Assembly: GCF_024639605.1 (NCBI RefSeq)
Contig: NZ_JAHEHZ010000014.1
Location: 1-41,517 of the forward strand
DNA: 41,517 bases
Reading direction: 5' to 3'
Origin: Roseobacter sp.
Lineage (GTDB): Bacteria > Pseudomonadota > Alphaproteobacteria > Rhodobacterales > Rhodobacteraceae
The position numbers were made by a program, and so were the translations under genes. Below the pieces are notes generated by a model. It saw nothing but the letters and a program-made list of their open reading frames with translations. It was not told the DNA's origin and ran no database searches. Positions 17,066 to 25,333 of the stretch are shown in pieces; position 1 is the stretch's first letter; each line of letters begins with the position of its first letter.

Positions 17066-18249
17066 TTTAATACTCCGCAGGCTTTGCCGGCCGTTTCAAA
17101 AGCGTCGAGCGCAAACGAAAGATCCTGCTGTGTCAAAGCGGCGTTCATTTGTGTTCTGATCCGCGCCTCACCCCGGGGTACGACCGGGAAAAAGAAACCT
17201 GACACAAACACCCCCTCTTCGAAAAGACGTGCGGCCATATCCTGTGCCAGCTGCGCTTCGCCCAGCATGACAGGCACAATCGGATGCTCGCCAGGCAGCA
17301 GATCAAATCCGAGCGCTTCGAGCCCGCTGCGCCAGATGCGCGTATTCTCAAATAGTTGCGCACGCAGATCATCGCCGGCCTCAACGAGATCCAGCGCCTT
17401 AAGCCCGGCGGAAACAATTGCCGGCGGCAGCGAGTTTGAAAAAAGATAAGGCCGCGCGCGCTGGCGCAACAGATCGATCACCGGTTGCGCGCCTGCAATA
17501 TAGCCACCGATGGCGCCGCCAAGCGCCTTGCCCAGCGTGCCGGTCAGAATGTCGGCCTTTACGCCGGCGTGTGCCGGAGTGCCGGCACCCTTCGGCCCCA
17601 TGAACCCGGTGGCGTGGCAATCATCGACCATCAGCATGGCGTCATATTTTTCCGCCAGTGCTTTGATGCCGGACAGGTTGGCAAGATAACCGTCCATGCT
17701 GAAAACCCCATCGGTCGCAATCAGGATAAACCGCGCGCCCTCACTGCGGGCGAGCTGCAGCTGCCCTTCCAGATCGGTCATATCGGAATTGGCGTAGCGA
17801 TAGCGTTTCGCTTTGCAGAGCCTGATACCGTCGATGATGGATGCATGATTGAGTGCGTCCGAAACGACGGCATCTTCCGGGCCAAGCAGCGGCTCAAAGA
17901 GACCGCCGTTGGCGTCAAAGCAAGCCGCGAAAAGAATCGAATCGTCATGCCCGAGGAACTGCGCAAGTCGCTGCTCAAGCTGACGGTGCAGGTCCTGCGT
18001 GCCGCAGATAAACCGCACAGAAGCCATGCCGAACCCCCGGGGCACCATGGCATCCTGTGCAGCCGTGATCAGGTCGGGGTGATCCGCAAGTCCGAGATAA
18101 TTATTTGCGCACAGATTGATAACCTCCTGGTCGCCGACTGAGATCCTGCCGCCCTGCGCCGAGGTGATGAGGCGCTCGCGTTTCATTATTCCGTCCGCCT
18201 CGATCCGGTTCAGCGTGTCAGAAATATGGTCGAGAAATGCGTGCGTCAT
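17062..18249 (-). CDS. kbl: 2-amino-3-ketobutyrate CoA ligase (glycine C-acetyltransferase)
   Basis: A 395-aa PLP enzyme of the alpha-oxoamine synthase family, cleaving 2-amino-3-ketobutyrate with CoA to glycine and acetyl-CoA. Visible motifs are [13 protein letters not shown] near residue 50, [25 protein letters not shown] and the PLP-lysine in [16 protein letters not shown] 18249 (MTHAFLDHI) has an AGGGAG ribosome site; the upstream in-frame start at 18279 lacks one. It forms an operon with tdh, and a promoter with a palindrome across its -10 box lies at 18318-18346, just after the XRE/cupin gene. That gene is the obvious candidate regulator. Confidence 0.96.
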   Translation of the reverse strand: MTHAFLDHISDTLNRIEADGIMKRERLITSAQGGRISVGDQEVINLCANNYLGLADHPDLITAAQDAMVPRGFGMASVRFICGTQDLHRQLEQRLAQFLGHDDSILFAACFDANGGLFEPLLGPEDAVVSDALNHASIIDGIRLCKAKRYRYANSDMTDLEGQLQLARSEGARFILIATDGVFSMDGYLANLSGIKALAEKYDAMLMVDDCHATGFMGPKGAGTPAHAGVKADILTGTLGKALGGAIGGYIAGAQPVIDLLRQRARPYLFSNSLPPAIVSAGLKALDLVEAGDDLRAQLFENTRIWRSGLEALGFDLLPGEHPIVPVMLGEAQLAQDMAARLFEEGVFVSGFFFPVVPRGEARIRTQMNAALTQQDLSFALDAFETAGKACGVLK

Positions 18250-18317
18250 GAGAGACTCCCTTCGCCCGTGGTCTAGCACGCCTTCGAGGAATCCGGAACT
18301 GCTGAATTACGAAATAG

Positions 18318-18346
18318 CGGATATTTTCCGTTTTAAAGGAATTCAA
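18318..18346 (-). promoter_or_regulatory. Candidate kbl promoter with palindromic operator
   Basis: On the minus strand TTGAAT (18346-18341) and TATCCG (18323-18318) are spaced by 17 bp. The dyad CGGA-AAATA-TCCG (18330-18318) overlaps the -10 box. The AT-rich sequence stands out from its surroundings. I infer binding by the adjacent XRE/cupin protein. Confidence 0.42.
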
Positions 18347-18909
18347 CCGCCATGAACGACCAGAAAAATGCGTGCGGGTCCATTGGTTGCGGCAATCCTG
18401 TGCGGAACATCAACAGCATACCGTGCAGTATCTCCTGCAAGCAGACGCTGTGTGTCTTCGCCACTGGTCACGCTGATTGTGCCCGCGATGACTGTCAGAT
18501 GTTCACGCGCACCGCGGCTGTGGGGCTGACTGTCGAGGGCGCCACCCTCTTCAAAGCTTACCTCATAGACTTCGTGTTTGCCGGCTTCTTCGGGCGGAGA
18601 GAGAATCCTGATGCGGCATCCTGAGCCAAGGTTATCGATCGTCGGAACATCTGCTGCGCGCAAAAGTTCGATGCGGGCGGCGGCGGCAGCACCATCAAGA
18701 AGGCCCGCGAAATCGACCTGCAACGCCCGGGTCAGGTTCCACAGGGTCGCAATTGTCGGGCTGCTTTCGCCGCGCTCAATCTGGCTCACCATGGACCGGG
18801 AAACACCGGAAAGACGTGCCACTGCATCGAGCGACAGACCCTGGGAGCGCCGGGCATCTTTCAGCCGCGCGGGAAGCTGCGTGAGGATAGTATCTGAATT
18901 TTCCGTCAT
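18343..18909 (-). CDS. XRE-family regulator with C-terminal cupin
   Basis: A 188-aa transcription factor. The N-terminal helix-turn-helix (about 10-65) includes RSQGLSLDAVARLSGVSRS and QIERGESSPTIATLWNLTRA, of the SinR/HTH_3 type. The C-terminal half (about 105-185) is a cupin sensor with the REHLTVIAGTISV and LAGDTARYAVDVPHRIAA segments. Such HTH-cupin proteins control amino-acid, amine and sugar catabolism genes. It lies 93 nt upstream of kbl on the same strand, so a role in threonine catabolism is likely. The ligand is unknown. No clear Shine-Dalgarno sequence is seen before ATG 18909. It is divergent from the thiolase gene across 126 bp. Confidence 0.85.
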   Translation of the reverse strand: MTENSDTILTQLPARLKDARRSQGLSLDAVARLSGVSRSMVSQIERGESSPTIATLWNLTRALQVDFAGLLDGAAAAARIELLRAADVPTIDNLGSGCRIRILSPPEEAGKHEVYEVSFEEGGALDSQPHSRGAREHLTVIAGTISVTSGEDTQRLLAGDTARYAVDVPHRIAATNGPARIFLVVHGG

Positions 18910-19035
18910 ATAAGCGGTTTCGCCGATATCCCGGAGGCTGTCAACGCTGTGACATCCGTTGCTGACGATACGTCGTGGCTGACTTCCCCGTCCCGTCCGG
19001 GCATACTCAGGTGGGAAAAAGAACGGGAGACTGAC

Positions 19036-20214
19036 ATGGCACGCGAAATCGTACTTCTGGACGGCGCACGCACTGCGATCGGCACTTTCGGCGGCGCGCT
19101 CGCCGATACGCCGCCCATTGAGCTTGGTACGGTGGCGGCAAAGGCAGCGCTCGAACGATCAGGCGTTGAGGGCGCGCAGATCGGTCACGTCGTTTTTGGC
19201 CACGTGATCAATACCGAGCCGCGTGACATGTATCTCAGCCGGGTGGCCGCGATGCAGGCCGGTGTGCCTGAGACCGTGCCCGCGATGAACGTGAACCGGC
19301 TTTGCGGCTCGGGGGCGCAGGCAATTGTCTCGGTTATTCAGTCTCTGATGCTGGGGGATGCGGACTTCGGGCTCGCGGGGGGTGCGGAGAATATGTCGCG
19401 CTCGCCTTTCATCATGCCACAGCAACGCTGGGGTGCGAAAATGGGCGACGTTACAAGCCTTGATATGATGCTGGGCGCGCTGAATTGTCCCTTCGGAACC
19501 GGGCACATGGGTGTGACGGCTGAAAACGTCGCCGCGGAGCACGGGATCAGTCGTGAAGATCAGGATGCATTTGCCCTGCAAAGTCAGGAGCGCGCGGCCA
19601 GGGCCATCTCGGAAGGCCACTTCGCCAGCCAGATCGCGCCGGTAGAAGTGCGTGTAAAGCGCGACACGGTGGCGTTTGACACGGATGAACATCCCAAAGG
19701 TACAACCGCCGAAGCGCTGGCCGGGCTGCGCACAGTCTTTCAGAAAGACGGGACGGTGACAGCCGGCAATGCCAGCGGAATCAATGACGGTGCCGCAGCG
19801 GTCGTGATGGCGAGCGCGGAGGCGGCAGAGGCCGCCGGCCTGAAGCCGAAAGCGCGGATTCTCGGTTATACCCATGCCGGGGTGCGTCCGGAGGTGATGG
19901 GAATCGGGCCGGTTCCCGCCGTGGAAAAACTGTTTGAGAAAACCGGACTGAGCGCGGGTGATTTTGATGTTATTGAAAGCAATGAGGCTTTTGCTGCCCA
20001 GGCGCTTGCCGTTTCCGGCGCGCTCGGGTTTGACCCGGCAAAGGTGAACCCCAACGGCGGGGCGATTGCTCTCGGCCATCCTGTCGGCGCAACAGGTGCA
20101 ATTATTACCGTCAAAACGCTCTATGAGCTCGAACGGACGGGTGGCAAGCGCGGGCTGATCACGATGTGCATCGGCGGCGGTCAGGGCATAGCACTCGCGA
20201 TCGAGCTGCTATAG
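19036..20214 (+). CDS. Acetyl-CoA C-acetyltransferase (thiolase)
   Basis: A 392-aa cytoplasmic thiolase catalysing acetyl-CoA condensation or the reverse cleavage of acetoacetyl-CoA/3-ketoacyl-CoA. Active-site elements: nucleophilic Cys in [10 protein letters not shown] (about 88-91), NEAFAAQ, His in GHPVGATG, and the second Cys in MCIGGGQG near the C-terminus. Start at ATG 19036 with GGGAG upstream; the frame is open to 18949. It may serve fatty-acid or PHB metabolism. No phaB or phaC neighbour is present, so the specific pathway cannot be told. Linkage to kbl (which yields acetyl-CoA) may be coincidental. It is convergent with ubiB across a strong hairpin. Confidence 0.93.
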   Translation: MAREIVLLDGARTAIGTFGGALADTPPIELGTVAAKAALERSGVEGAQIGHVVFGHVINTEPRDMYLSRVAAMQAGVPETVPAMNVNRLCGSGAQAIVSVIQSLMLGDADFGLAGGAENMSRSPFIMPQQRWGAKMGDVTSLDMMLGALNCPFGTGHMGVTAENVAAEHGISREDQDAFALQSQERAARAISEGHFASQIAPVEVRVKRDTVAFDTDEHPKGTTAEALAGLRTVFQKDGTVTAGNASGINDGAAAVVMASAEAAEAAGLKPKARILGYTHAGVRPEVMGIGPVPAVEKLFEKTGLSAGDFDVIESNEAFAAQALAVSGALGFDPAKVNPNGGAIALGHPVGATGAIITVKTLYELERTGGKRGLITMCIGGGQGIALAIELL

Positions 20215-20241
20215 GCGGCGCGGAACGCTGATCATAACGAA

Positions 20242-20275
20242 ACGGGAGGGCGCGCACCTGCGCCTGCCTTCCCGT
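20242..20275. terminator. Bidirectional terminator between thiolase and ubiB
   Basis: ACGGGAGGGCG (20242-20252) pairs with TGCCTTCCCGT (20265-20275), including G-U pairs. An inner CGC/GCG pair extends the stem. It sits 27 nt after the thiolase stop and 21 nt after the ubiB stop on the other strand. T content downstream is moderate. Confidence 0.6.
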
Positions 20276-20296
20276 GGTATTTCATACACAAAGCGG

Positions 20297-21844
20297 TCAG
20301 AAGAGCGCCAGATCCACGAGAATCAGCGTAAGAGACCCTGAAATACCAATGGTGACGCCGAGAATGACCGCGCCGAGCACCCAGCGGAAAAGGCCGCGTT
20401 CTTTTTGCGGCGGCTCCGGATTGCCCTGCCGGATCAGCGCGTTTTCCACAAGCACCGGCAGACGCGGACCGAAACGGGCCATGACGCGGGCGGTTTTCGC
20501 AAAATCACCGAGAGCGGCGCGAGGGCCGATTGTCTGCGCGATGTAGTCGGACACGATCGGGCTTGCGACCTGCCAGATGTTGATCTGCGGGTTCAGAGAA
20601 CGCGCAACACCTTCGACAACGACCATGGTCCGTTGCAGCAGTATAAGCTCGGTGCGGGTTTCCATGCCGAAACGCTCCGTCACCTCAAACAGATAGCTCA
20701 GAAGACGACCCATCGAGATTTTCGACGCATCCATCCCGAAAATCGGCTCACCCACAGCGCGCAGCGCGCGGGCGAATTCATCCACGTCTTTGTCCGCCGG
20801 GACATAGCCCGCCTCAAAATGCACCTCTGCCACGCGTTTATAGTCGCGCCGGATGAAGCCATAGAGGATCTCGGCATAGACCCTGCGGGTGTATTCATCG
20901 ATGTGCCCCATTATGCCAAAATCATAGGCCACGATATTGCCGTTTGGCGCGACCTTGAGATTGCCCTGGTGCATGTCGGCGTGAAAATAGCCGTCGCGCA
21001 GCGCGTGGTTCAGAAAAAGCTGCAGCACCCGGTCACCCAGCAGAATGCGGTCGTGACCGGCAGCATCAATCGCTGCGTTGTCACCCATCGGAACGCCGTC
21101 AGCCCAGCCCAGCGTCATCACGCGGCGGGCGGAATATTCCCATTTGACACGGGGCAGCTGGAAGCCATTGTCTTTCTCAGTATTGGCCGCAAATTCAGCA
21201 GCTGAGGAAGATTCAAGCCGCAGATCCAGCTCTCCCTGCACCACGCCGTCGAAGTGTTCGATCACATCGATGGGCCGCAGCCGCCGCGAGCCCGGCGAGC
21301 AGAAATCGATCACAGATGCGGCAAGATAAAAGGCATCGATATCTTTGCGGAAGGCTTTTTCGATACCGGGGCGCAAGACTTTGACGGCGACTTCTTCGCC
21401 TGAGGCCGAAAGCCGCGCGCGGTGCACCTGAGCGATCGACGCGGCCGCCACAGGTTCGCTGAACTCAGAGAACATGCGGTCAACGGGCATACCAAGTTCG
21501 CGTTCGACTTCGGCCTTGGCCGTGCTCACAGGGAACGGTGGGAGTTTGTCCTGCAGCACGCGCAGTTGCAGCGCCATCTCGTCGCCCACCACATCCGGGC
21601 GTGTCGAGAGGATCTGGCCGAATTTGATGTAGGCCGGACCAAGCGCTGTAAGCGCGCGGGTGACCGGCGGCATGGTTGTGTCACCGGCGTAGCCCAGAAA
21701 CGTGAACGGCATGGCCAGAGTGCGCGCCACCAACCGGACAGAAGCCGGCGTATCGAAGGCGTCGAGCACGGCATTCATTGCGCCCGTCCTCTGGAACGTG
21801 GCGCCGGTGCGGATCAACCGCCAGATATTGTGCGGGCCCCGCAT
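20297..21844 (-). CDS. ubiB: ABC1/ADCK-family atypical kinase for ubiquinone synthesis
   Basis: A 515-aa UbiB protein, a kinase-like ATPase needed for coenzyme Q biosynthesis. It acts at the inner membrane face, probably in lipid precursor extraction rather than hydroxylation. Motifs: the KxGQ element in AYIKFGQILSTRPD (about 69-82), the Ala-rich loop AAASIAQVHRA, the nucleotide-binding Lys in EEVAVKVLRPG, HADMHQGN and YDFGIMG. The C-terminus carries hydrophobic membrane segments (FRWVLGAVILGVTIGISGSL). It starts 3 nt after the ubiE stop, so the two are one operon. This fits the common mutM/ubiE/ubiB arrangement near dnaA in alphaproteobacteria. Confidence 0.95.
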   Translation of the reverse strand: MRGPHNIWRLIRTGATFQRTGAMNAVLDAFDTPASVRLVARTLAMPFTFLGYAGDTTMPPVTRALTALGPAYIKFGQILSTRPDVVGDEMALQLRVLQDKLPPFPVSTAKAEVERELGMPVDRMFSEFSEPVAAASIAQVHRARLSASGEEVAVKVLRPGIEKAFRKDIDAFYLAASVIDFCSPGSRRLRPIDVIEHFDGVVQGELDLRLESSSAAEFAANTEKDNGFQLPRVKWEYSARRVMTLGWADGVPMGDNAAIDAAGHDRILLGDRVLQLFLNHALRDGYFHADMHQGNLKVAPNGNIVAYDFGIMGHIDEYTRRVYAEILYGFIRRDYKRVAEVHFEAGYVPADKDVDEFARALRAVGEPIFGMDASKISMGRLLSYLFEVTERFGMETRTELILLQRTMVVVEGVARSLNPQINIWQVASPIVSDYIAQTIGPRAALGDFAKTARVMARFGPRLPVLVENALIRQGNPEPPQKERGLFRWVLGAVILGVTIGISGSLTLILVDLALF

Positions 21845-21847
21845 GGA

Positions 21848-22600
21848 TCAGAGTTTCCAACCCGAGTGCAAACAGGCGACGCCCATCGACAGATTGCGGT
21901 ATTTCGTCTGCTCAAAGCCTGCACTGCGCACCATCTGCAGGAAGGTTTCCTGATCGGGGAACCGGCGGATTGATTCGACCAGATACTGATAGCTGTCCCG
22001 ATCTCCGGCGATCATCTGGCCCATGCGCGGGATCACGTTGAAACTGTAGAGATCATACGCCTTCTGCATCGCCGGGTTTGGCAGCTGGCTGAACTCGAGC
22101 ACCATCAGGCGGCCTCCGGGTTTCAGCACGCGAAACGCTTCGTTCAGCGCTTCCTGAGGGCGGGTTACGTTCCGGATCCCGAAAGATATCGTATAAACGT
22201 CAAAGCTGTTATCGGCAAAAGGCAGCGCCATCGCATCGCCGGTGACCCAGTCGAGCTGATCGTGCATCTGCAGCGCTTCGGCACGCTGGCGGCCTTCGAC
22301 CAGCATGGCCTCCGTGAGGTCCAGCACCGTGGCATGACCCTCGCCCGCGCGTTTAAGGAACCGGAATGCGATATCGCCGGTGCCGCCCGCCACATCCAGC
22401 AGCTTCTGCCCGGCGCGCGGGGCGAGCCAGTCCATCATCGCGTCTTTCCAGACCCGGTGAATACCAGCGGACATCACATCATTCATCACATCGTATTTGC
22501 CGGCGACCGAGCTGAATACGACGCGCACGCGTCCGGCCTTTTCGCCCTCGGGCACATCTTCAAAGCCGAAATGGGTGGTTTTGTCGTCTCGGTCAGTCAT
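21848..22600 (-). CDS. ubiE: Ubiquinone/menaquinone biosynthesis C-methyltransferase
   Basis: A 250-aa class I SAM-dependent methyltransferase that C-methylates 2-methoxy-6-polyprenyl-1,4-benzoquinol (and demethylmenaquinone where present). SAM motif I is [13 protein letters not shown] (about 67-79). The UbiE signature segments [20 protein letters not shown] and [16 protein letters not shown] are complete. ATG 22600 is about 12 nt after an AAAGGA stretch. It is divergent from the small membrane-protein gene before mutM. Downstream, ubiB follows within 3 nt. Confidence 0.96.
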   Translation of the reverse strand: MTDRDDKTTHFGFEDVPEGEKAGRVRVVFSSVAGKYDVMNDVMSAGIHRVWKDAMMDWLAPRAGQKLLDVAGGTGDIAFRFLKRAGEGHATVLDLTEAMLVEGRQRAEALQMHDQLDWVTGDAMALPFADNSFDVYTISFGIRNVTRPQEALNEAFRVLKPGGRLMVLEFSQLPNPAMQKAYDLYSFNVIPRMGQMIAGDRDSYQYLVESIRRFPDQETFLQMVRSAGFEQTKYRNLSMGVACLHSGWKL

Positions 22601-22690
22601 CGGGTCTTGTGATCCTTTATGTTCGGTCTTTGTTATAGGCCTCAGGGGGGCATGTACAATGCGGCCCTTTGGTCACAGGGAAAAGTGCGG

Positions 22691-23119
22691 ATGCAGCCGG
22701 ATGCGGGCACCGAATGGAAAGAGACCCGGCTTGCAGGCTGGGGCAGAACGCTGCGGGTGCTGGTCTGCGGGCTTTTCGTGGTCGTGGCGCTGGTGCTGAT
22801 TGTGCATCCGCAGACACCGGTTTCAGGATCGTGGGTTGCACGCGGGATACTGATGGTGATCATCGCCGTTTTCTTCCACAAGATCGCGGCGGCCTTTTTC
22901 GACCGTATTCTGTGGAATGATACGGGCCTTCGGTTTGCGCCCGTTCTGGGCCCCGTGCGTCGCTTTGACTGGGCGGATCTGACCGGGGTAAAGACTGAAA
23001 TGAAAGGCCGCGCGACAGTGCTGAATTTTGGCAGGTGGCGCAGGCTGAGGCTCTTCTGGAGCTATGACAGCTACCGCGAGATCGCCGATCTTGCTGAACG
23101 AAAGATGGAAGATGCCTGA
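22691..23119 (+). CDS. Small two-TM membrane protein of unknown function
   Basis: A 142-aa protein I do not recognise by name. It has two hydrophobic segments, [20 protein letters not shown] (about 20-40) and [20 protein letters not shown] (about 50-70). A C-terminal soluble part ([26 protein letters not shown], then [20 protein letters not shown]) resembles bacterial PH-like domains of small membrane proteins. ATG 22691 is preceded by AGGGAA at a good distance; starts at 22652 and 22619 in the same frame are possible. The last 8 bases overlap the mutM start, implying coupled translation. It is divergent from ubiE. The function is unknown. Confidence 0.65.
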   Translation: MQPDAGTEWKETRLAGWGRTLRVLVCGLFVVVALVLIVHPQTPVSGSWVARGILMVIIAVFFHKIAAAFFDRILWNDTGLRFAPVLGPVRRFDWADLTGVKTEMKGRATVLNFGRWRRLRLFWSYDSYREIADLAERKMEDA

Positions 23120-23990
23120 ACTGCCCGAAGTAGAGACTGTGCGCCGCGGCCTGAGCCCGGTGATGGAGGGCGCGGTGATCGCGCGGGCGGATGTGAACCG
23201 CCCCGATCTGCGCTGGCCGTTTCCGGCCCGCATGGCAGATCGGCTGACCGGCGCGCGGGTACAGCAACTGCGGCGGCGCTCGAAGTACATTCTCGCCGAT
23301 CTCGACACCGGCGAGACGCTGCTCATCCATCTGGGCATGTCTGGGCGGATGCTGATCTCAGGTGATCCCGCAGACACGGAGATGGCCGGGAAGATGCCCG
23401 GTCGGTTTGTGCATGCGCATCCCGCACCTGAGAAACACGATCATGTGGTGTTTCACATGGACAACGGCGCGCGCGTCACCTTCAACGATCCGCGCCGCTT
23501 TGGCGCGATGGATCTGATGGACACGGCGACGGCAGAAAGCCACAAGCTGCTCGCCGTGCTGGGCCCCGAACCGCTGGGCAATGATTTTCACGAAGCACAC
23601 CTCGCGAGCGCCTTTCATAAACGGATGATGCCGGTGAAATCTGCGCTGCTCGATCAGAAGATCGTCAGCGGACTGGGCAACATTTACGTCTGTGAGGCGC
23701 TTTTCCGGGCAGGAATCAGCCCGTCACGCAAGGCAGGGCGGATTTCTGCGCAGCGCGTGGCCGCTCTTGTCCCGATCATCCGGCAGGTGTTGTCGGAAGC
23801 CATCGACGCAGGTGGTTCGAGCCTGCGTGATTTCCGCCAAGCTGATGGAGAACTTGGATATTTTCAGCATACTTTCGACGTTTACGGACGCGAAGGCGCA
23901 CCATGCAGAACAACAGGTTGTCGTGGCGTCATCCGTCGAATCGTGCAGTCCGGACGCTCATCTTTCTATTGCGCACAATGCCAAAGATAG
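23112..23990 (+). CDS. mutM: Formamidopyrimidine-DNA glycosylase
   Basis: A 292-aa base-excision repair enzyme removing 8-oxoguanine and formamidopyrimidines and cutting the AP site. The mature N-terminus [13 protein letters not shown] has the catalytic Pro2 and Glu3. The conserved lysine lies in RSKYILADL, followed by the H2TH region ([20 protein letters not shown]). The C-terminal zinc finger is C-RTTG-C ... FYC-AQ-C-QR. Length is slightly above the usual 270. ATG 23112 overlaps the upstream membrane-protein stop by 8 bases. The enoyl-CoA hydratase gene follows after 62 nt. High confidence. Confidence 0.96.
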   Translation: MPELPEVETVRRGLSPVMEGAVIARADVNRPDLRWPFPARMADRLTGARVQQLRRRSKYILADLDTGETLLIHLGMSGRMLISGDPADTEMAGKMPGRFVHAHPAPEKHDHVVFHMDNGARVTFNDPRRFGAMDLMDTATAESHKLLAVLGPEPLGNDFHEAHLASAFHKRMMPVKSALLDQKIVSGLGNIYVCEALFRAGISPSRKAGRISAQRVAALVPIIRQVLSEAIDAGGSSLRDFRQADGELGYFQHTFDVYGREGAPCRTTGCRGVIRRIVQSGRSSFYCAQCQR

Positions 23991-24052
23991 CTTGAAGTGG
24001 CTCTTACCCGTGGTATGCACTGCGGTTCCAGCAACAACCGAGAGCTCTCCGG

Positions 24053-24829
24053 ATGGCCTTTGAGACGATAATCTTTGATGTCGACAACCATGTGGCAACT
24101 ATTACCCTCAACCGGCCCGACGCGCTGAATGCGCTGAACGACGAGTTGATGCGCGAACTTGCAGAAGCCCTGAAGGACGCCCAGGAAAACGAAAAGGTGC
24201 GCTGCATCATCATTACCGGCTCTGAGAAAGCTTTTGCTGCCGGCGCCGACGTGGCGATGATGAAAGACAAAACCTTCGTCGAAGCCTTTTCAGGTGATCT
24301 TTTCACCCCCGAGACCGATCAGATCATGCGCGTGCGCAAGCCGATCATTGCCGCCGTTTCAGGCTATGCGCTTGGTGGCGGATGCGAGCTTGCGATGATG
24401 TGCGATTTTATCATCTGCTCGGAAAGTGCCAAGTTCGGCCAGCCCGAGGTCAACCTCGGTGTGGTTGCGGGCATCGGTGGCACCCAGCGCCTGACGCGAC
24501 TGGTGGGCAAATCCAAGGCCATGGATATGAACCTGACGGGCCGCTTTATGGATGCCGAGGAAGCCGAGCGCTCGGGCCTGGTATCCCGCGTGGTGCCTGG
24601 CAAAAAGCTGATGGAAGAGGCGCAGAACGCCGCTCAGAAGATTGCTGAGAAATCCTCCGTCTCCGTGATGGTCATCAAAGAAGCCGTAAACCGGTCCTAT
24701 GAAGTGCCGCTGAGTGAGGGGCTGCTCTTTGAAAGACGCATGTTTCATGCCCTCTTTGCGACCGAGGATCAGTCGGAAGGAATGTCGGCATTTCTGGAAA
24801 AACGCGAAGCACAGTTCCGCGACCGGTAA
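24053..24829 (+). CDS. Enoyl-CoA hydratase (crotonase family)
   Basis: A 258-aa cytoplasmic crotonase hydrating trans-2-enoyl-CoA to 3-hydroxyacyl-CoA in beta-oxidation or related pathways. The oxyanion-hole segment is AFAAGADVAMM (about 63-73). The second CoA/oxyanion segment VSGYALGGGCELAMMCD is intact. The catalytic glutamates are in FGQPEVNLGVVAGIGGTQRL. Length is standard. The ribosome site before ATG 24053 is weak. Genes of this type commonly sit between mutM and rpsT in Rhodobacterales, as far as I recall, so the position looks ancestral. A GGCCC/GGGCC dyad follows the stop. Confidence 0.93.
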   Translation: MAFETIIFDVDNHVATITLNRPDALNALNDELMRELAEALKDAQENEKVRCIIITGSEKAFAAGADVAMMKDKTFVEAFSGDLFTPETDQIMRVRKPIIAAVSGYALGGGCELAMMCDFIICSESAKFGQPEVNLGVVAGIGGTQRLTRLVGKSKAMDMNLTGRFMDAEEAERSGLVSRVVPGKKLMEEAQNAAQKIAEKSSVSVMVIKEAVNRSYEVPLSEGLLFERRMFHALFATEDQSEGMSAFLEKREAQFRDR

Positions 24830-24876
24830 AAGCGCAACAGCCGGCCCCGTTCTGCGGGCCGCGCCCTCTCCCCGTC

Positions 24877-24905
24877 TTGCCACGGCAGTTTCTGCTGCAT
24901 AGTAA
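24877..24905 (+). promoter_or_regulatory. Candidate promoter of the yjhX-GNAT operon
   Basis: TTGCCA (24877-24882), a 17-bp spacer and TAGTAA (24900-24905). The -10 match is weak. If used, transcription would start near 24912, giving a leader of about 150 nt with the short ORF and hairpin described next. Confidence 0.28.
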
Positions 24906-24946
24906 GGTCTACGGCCTGCACCTGATCGCAGGACGATGGAGATTTG

Positions 24947-24973
24947 ATGTCAGAGAATGCGGCACGCCGCTGA
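24947..24973 (+). CDS. Candidate 8-codon leader ORF (uORF) ahead of yjhX
   Basis: ATG-TCA-GAG-AAT-GCG-GCA-CGC-CGC-TGA encodes MSENAARR. A GGAG Shine-Dalgarno sequence at 24938-24941 is 5 nt from the ATG, better than that of many full genes here. The stop codon is at the foot of a perfect 7-bp hairpin (24973-24992), and the toxin-like gene yjhX begins about 90 nt later. E. coli topAI-yjhQP is known to be controlled by a leader ORF (toiL) that responds to ribosome stalling, and this arrangement resembles it. No sequence similarity to toiL is claimed. Chance occurrence of so short an ORF is possible. Confidence 0.4.
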   Translation: MSENAARR

Positions 24974-24992
24974 GGTCCGTCTGATCGGACCT
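24973..24992 (+). promoter_or_regulatory. Hairpin immediately after the leader ORF
   Basis: AGGTCCG (24973-24979) pairs perfectly with CGGACCT (24986-24992) around TCTGAT. Its first base is the last base of the leader-ORF stop codon, so a ribosome at that stop would cover the stem. No T-tract follows. Confidence 0.55.
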
Positions 24993-25063
24993 GTCTAATC
25001 CGAAGCCCTTCCGCGCGTTACGCCGGGAGCCTGCTTCCGATGGCATTTCTCAGGATCAATCCG

Positions 25064-25321
25064 TTGAATATTTCAAAATATGAACAACGCGTGCTGCATG
25101 TGCTGGCACGGGGCGGCGCTATTCACTTCGAGCGCGCGCCAAATGGTAAAATCCGGGCCGTGACCTGCGTCACCCGGGACGGACATCTGCTCGAAGACTG
25201 CACCACGGCGGTTTTCGAGCGGCTGAAAAAGCGGCGGTTCATCAGGTCGGTGAACGGCACCCCTTACCGCGCGACGCGGTCTGGCATCGCGTCCGTCAGG
25301 GCGCAGGCAGACAACAGATAA
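25064..25321 (+). CDS. yjhX: YjhX/TopAI-family protein (UPF0386), likely topoisomerase I inhibitor toxin
   Basis: An 85-aa protein that, read from TTG 25064, begins (M)NISKYEQRVLHVLARGG and ends SVRAQADNR. It matches the E. coli YjhX/TopAI pattern throughout: helix with EQR.LHVLA, then DCTTAVFERLKKRRFI and SVNGTPYR. TopAI binds and inhibits DNA topoisomerase I and is the toxin of the TopAI-YjhQ pair. The frame is open to ATG 25040, but family proteins start at the MN-I/L-S position, and AGGA (25051-25054) is well spaced from the TTG. The GNAT gene follows after 12 nt. Activity as a toxin here is inferred, not shown. Confidence 0.82.
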   Translation: MNISKYEQRVLHVLARGGAIHFERAPNGKIRAVTCVTRDGHLLEDCTTAVFERLKKRRFIRSVNGTPYRATRSGIASVRAQADNR

Positions 25322-25333
25322 GGACAGTATGAC

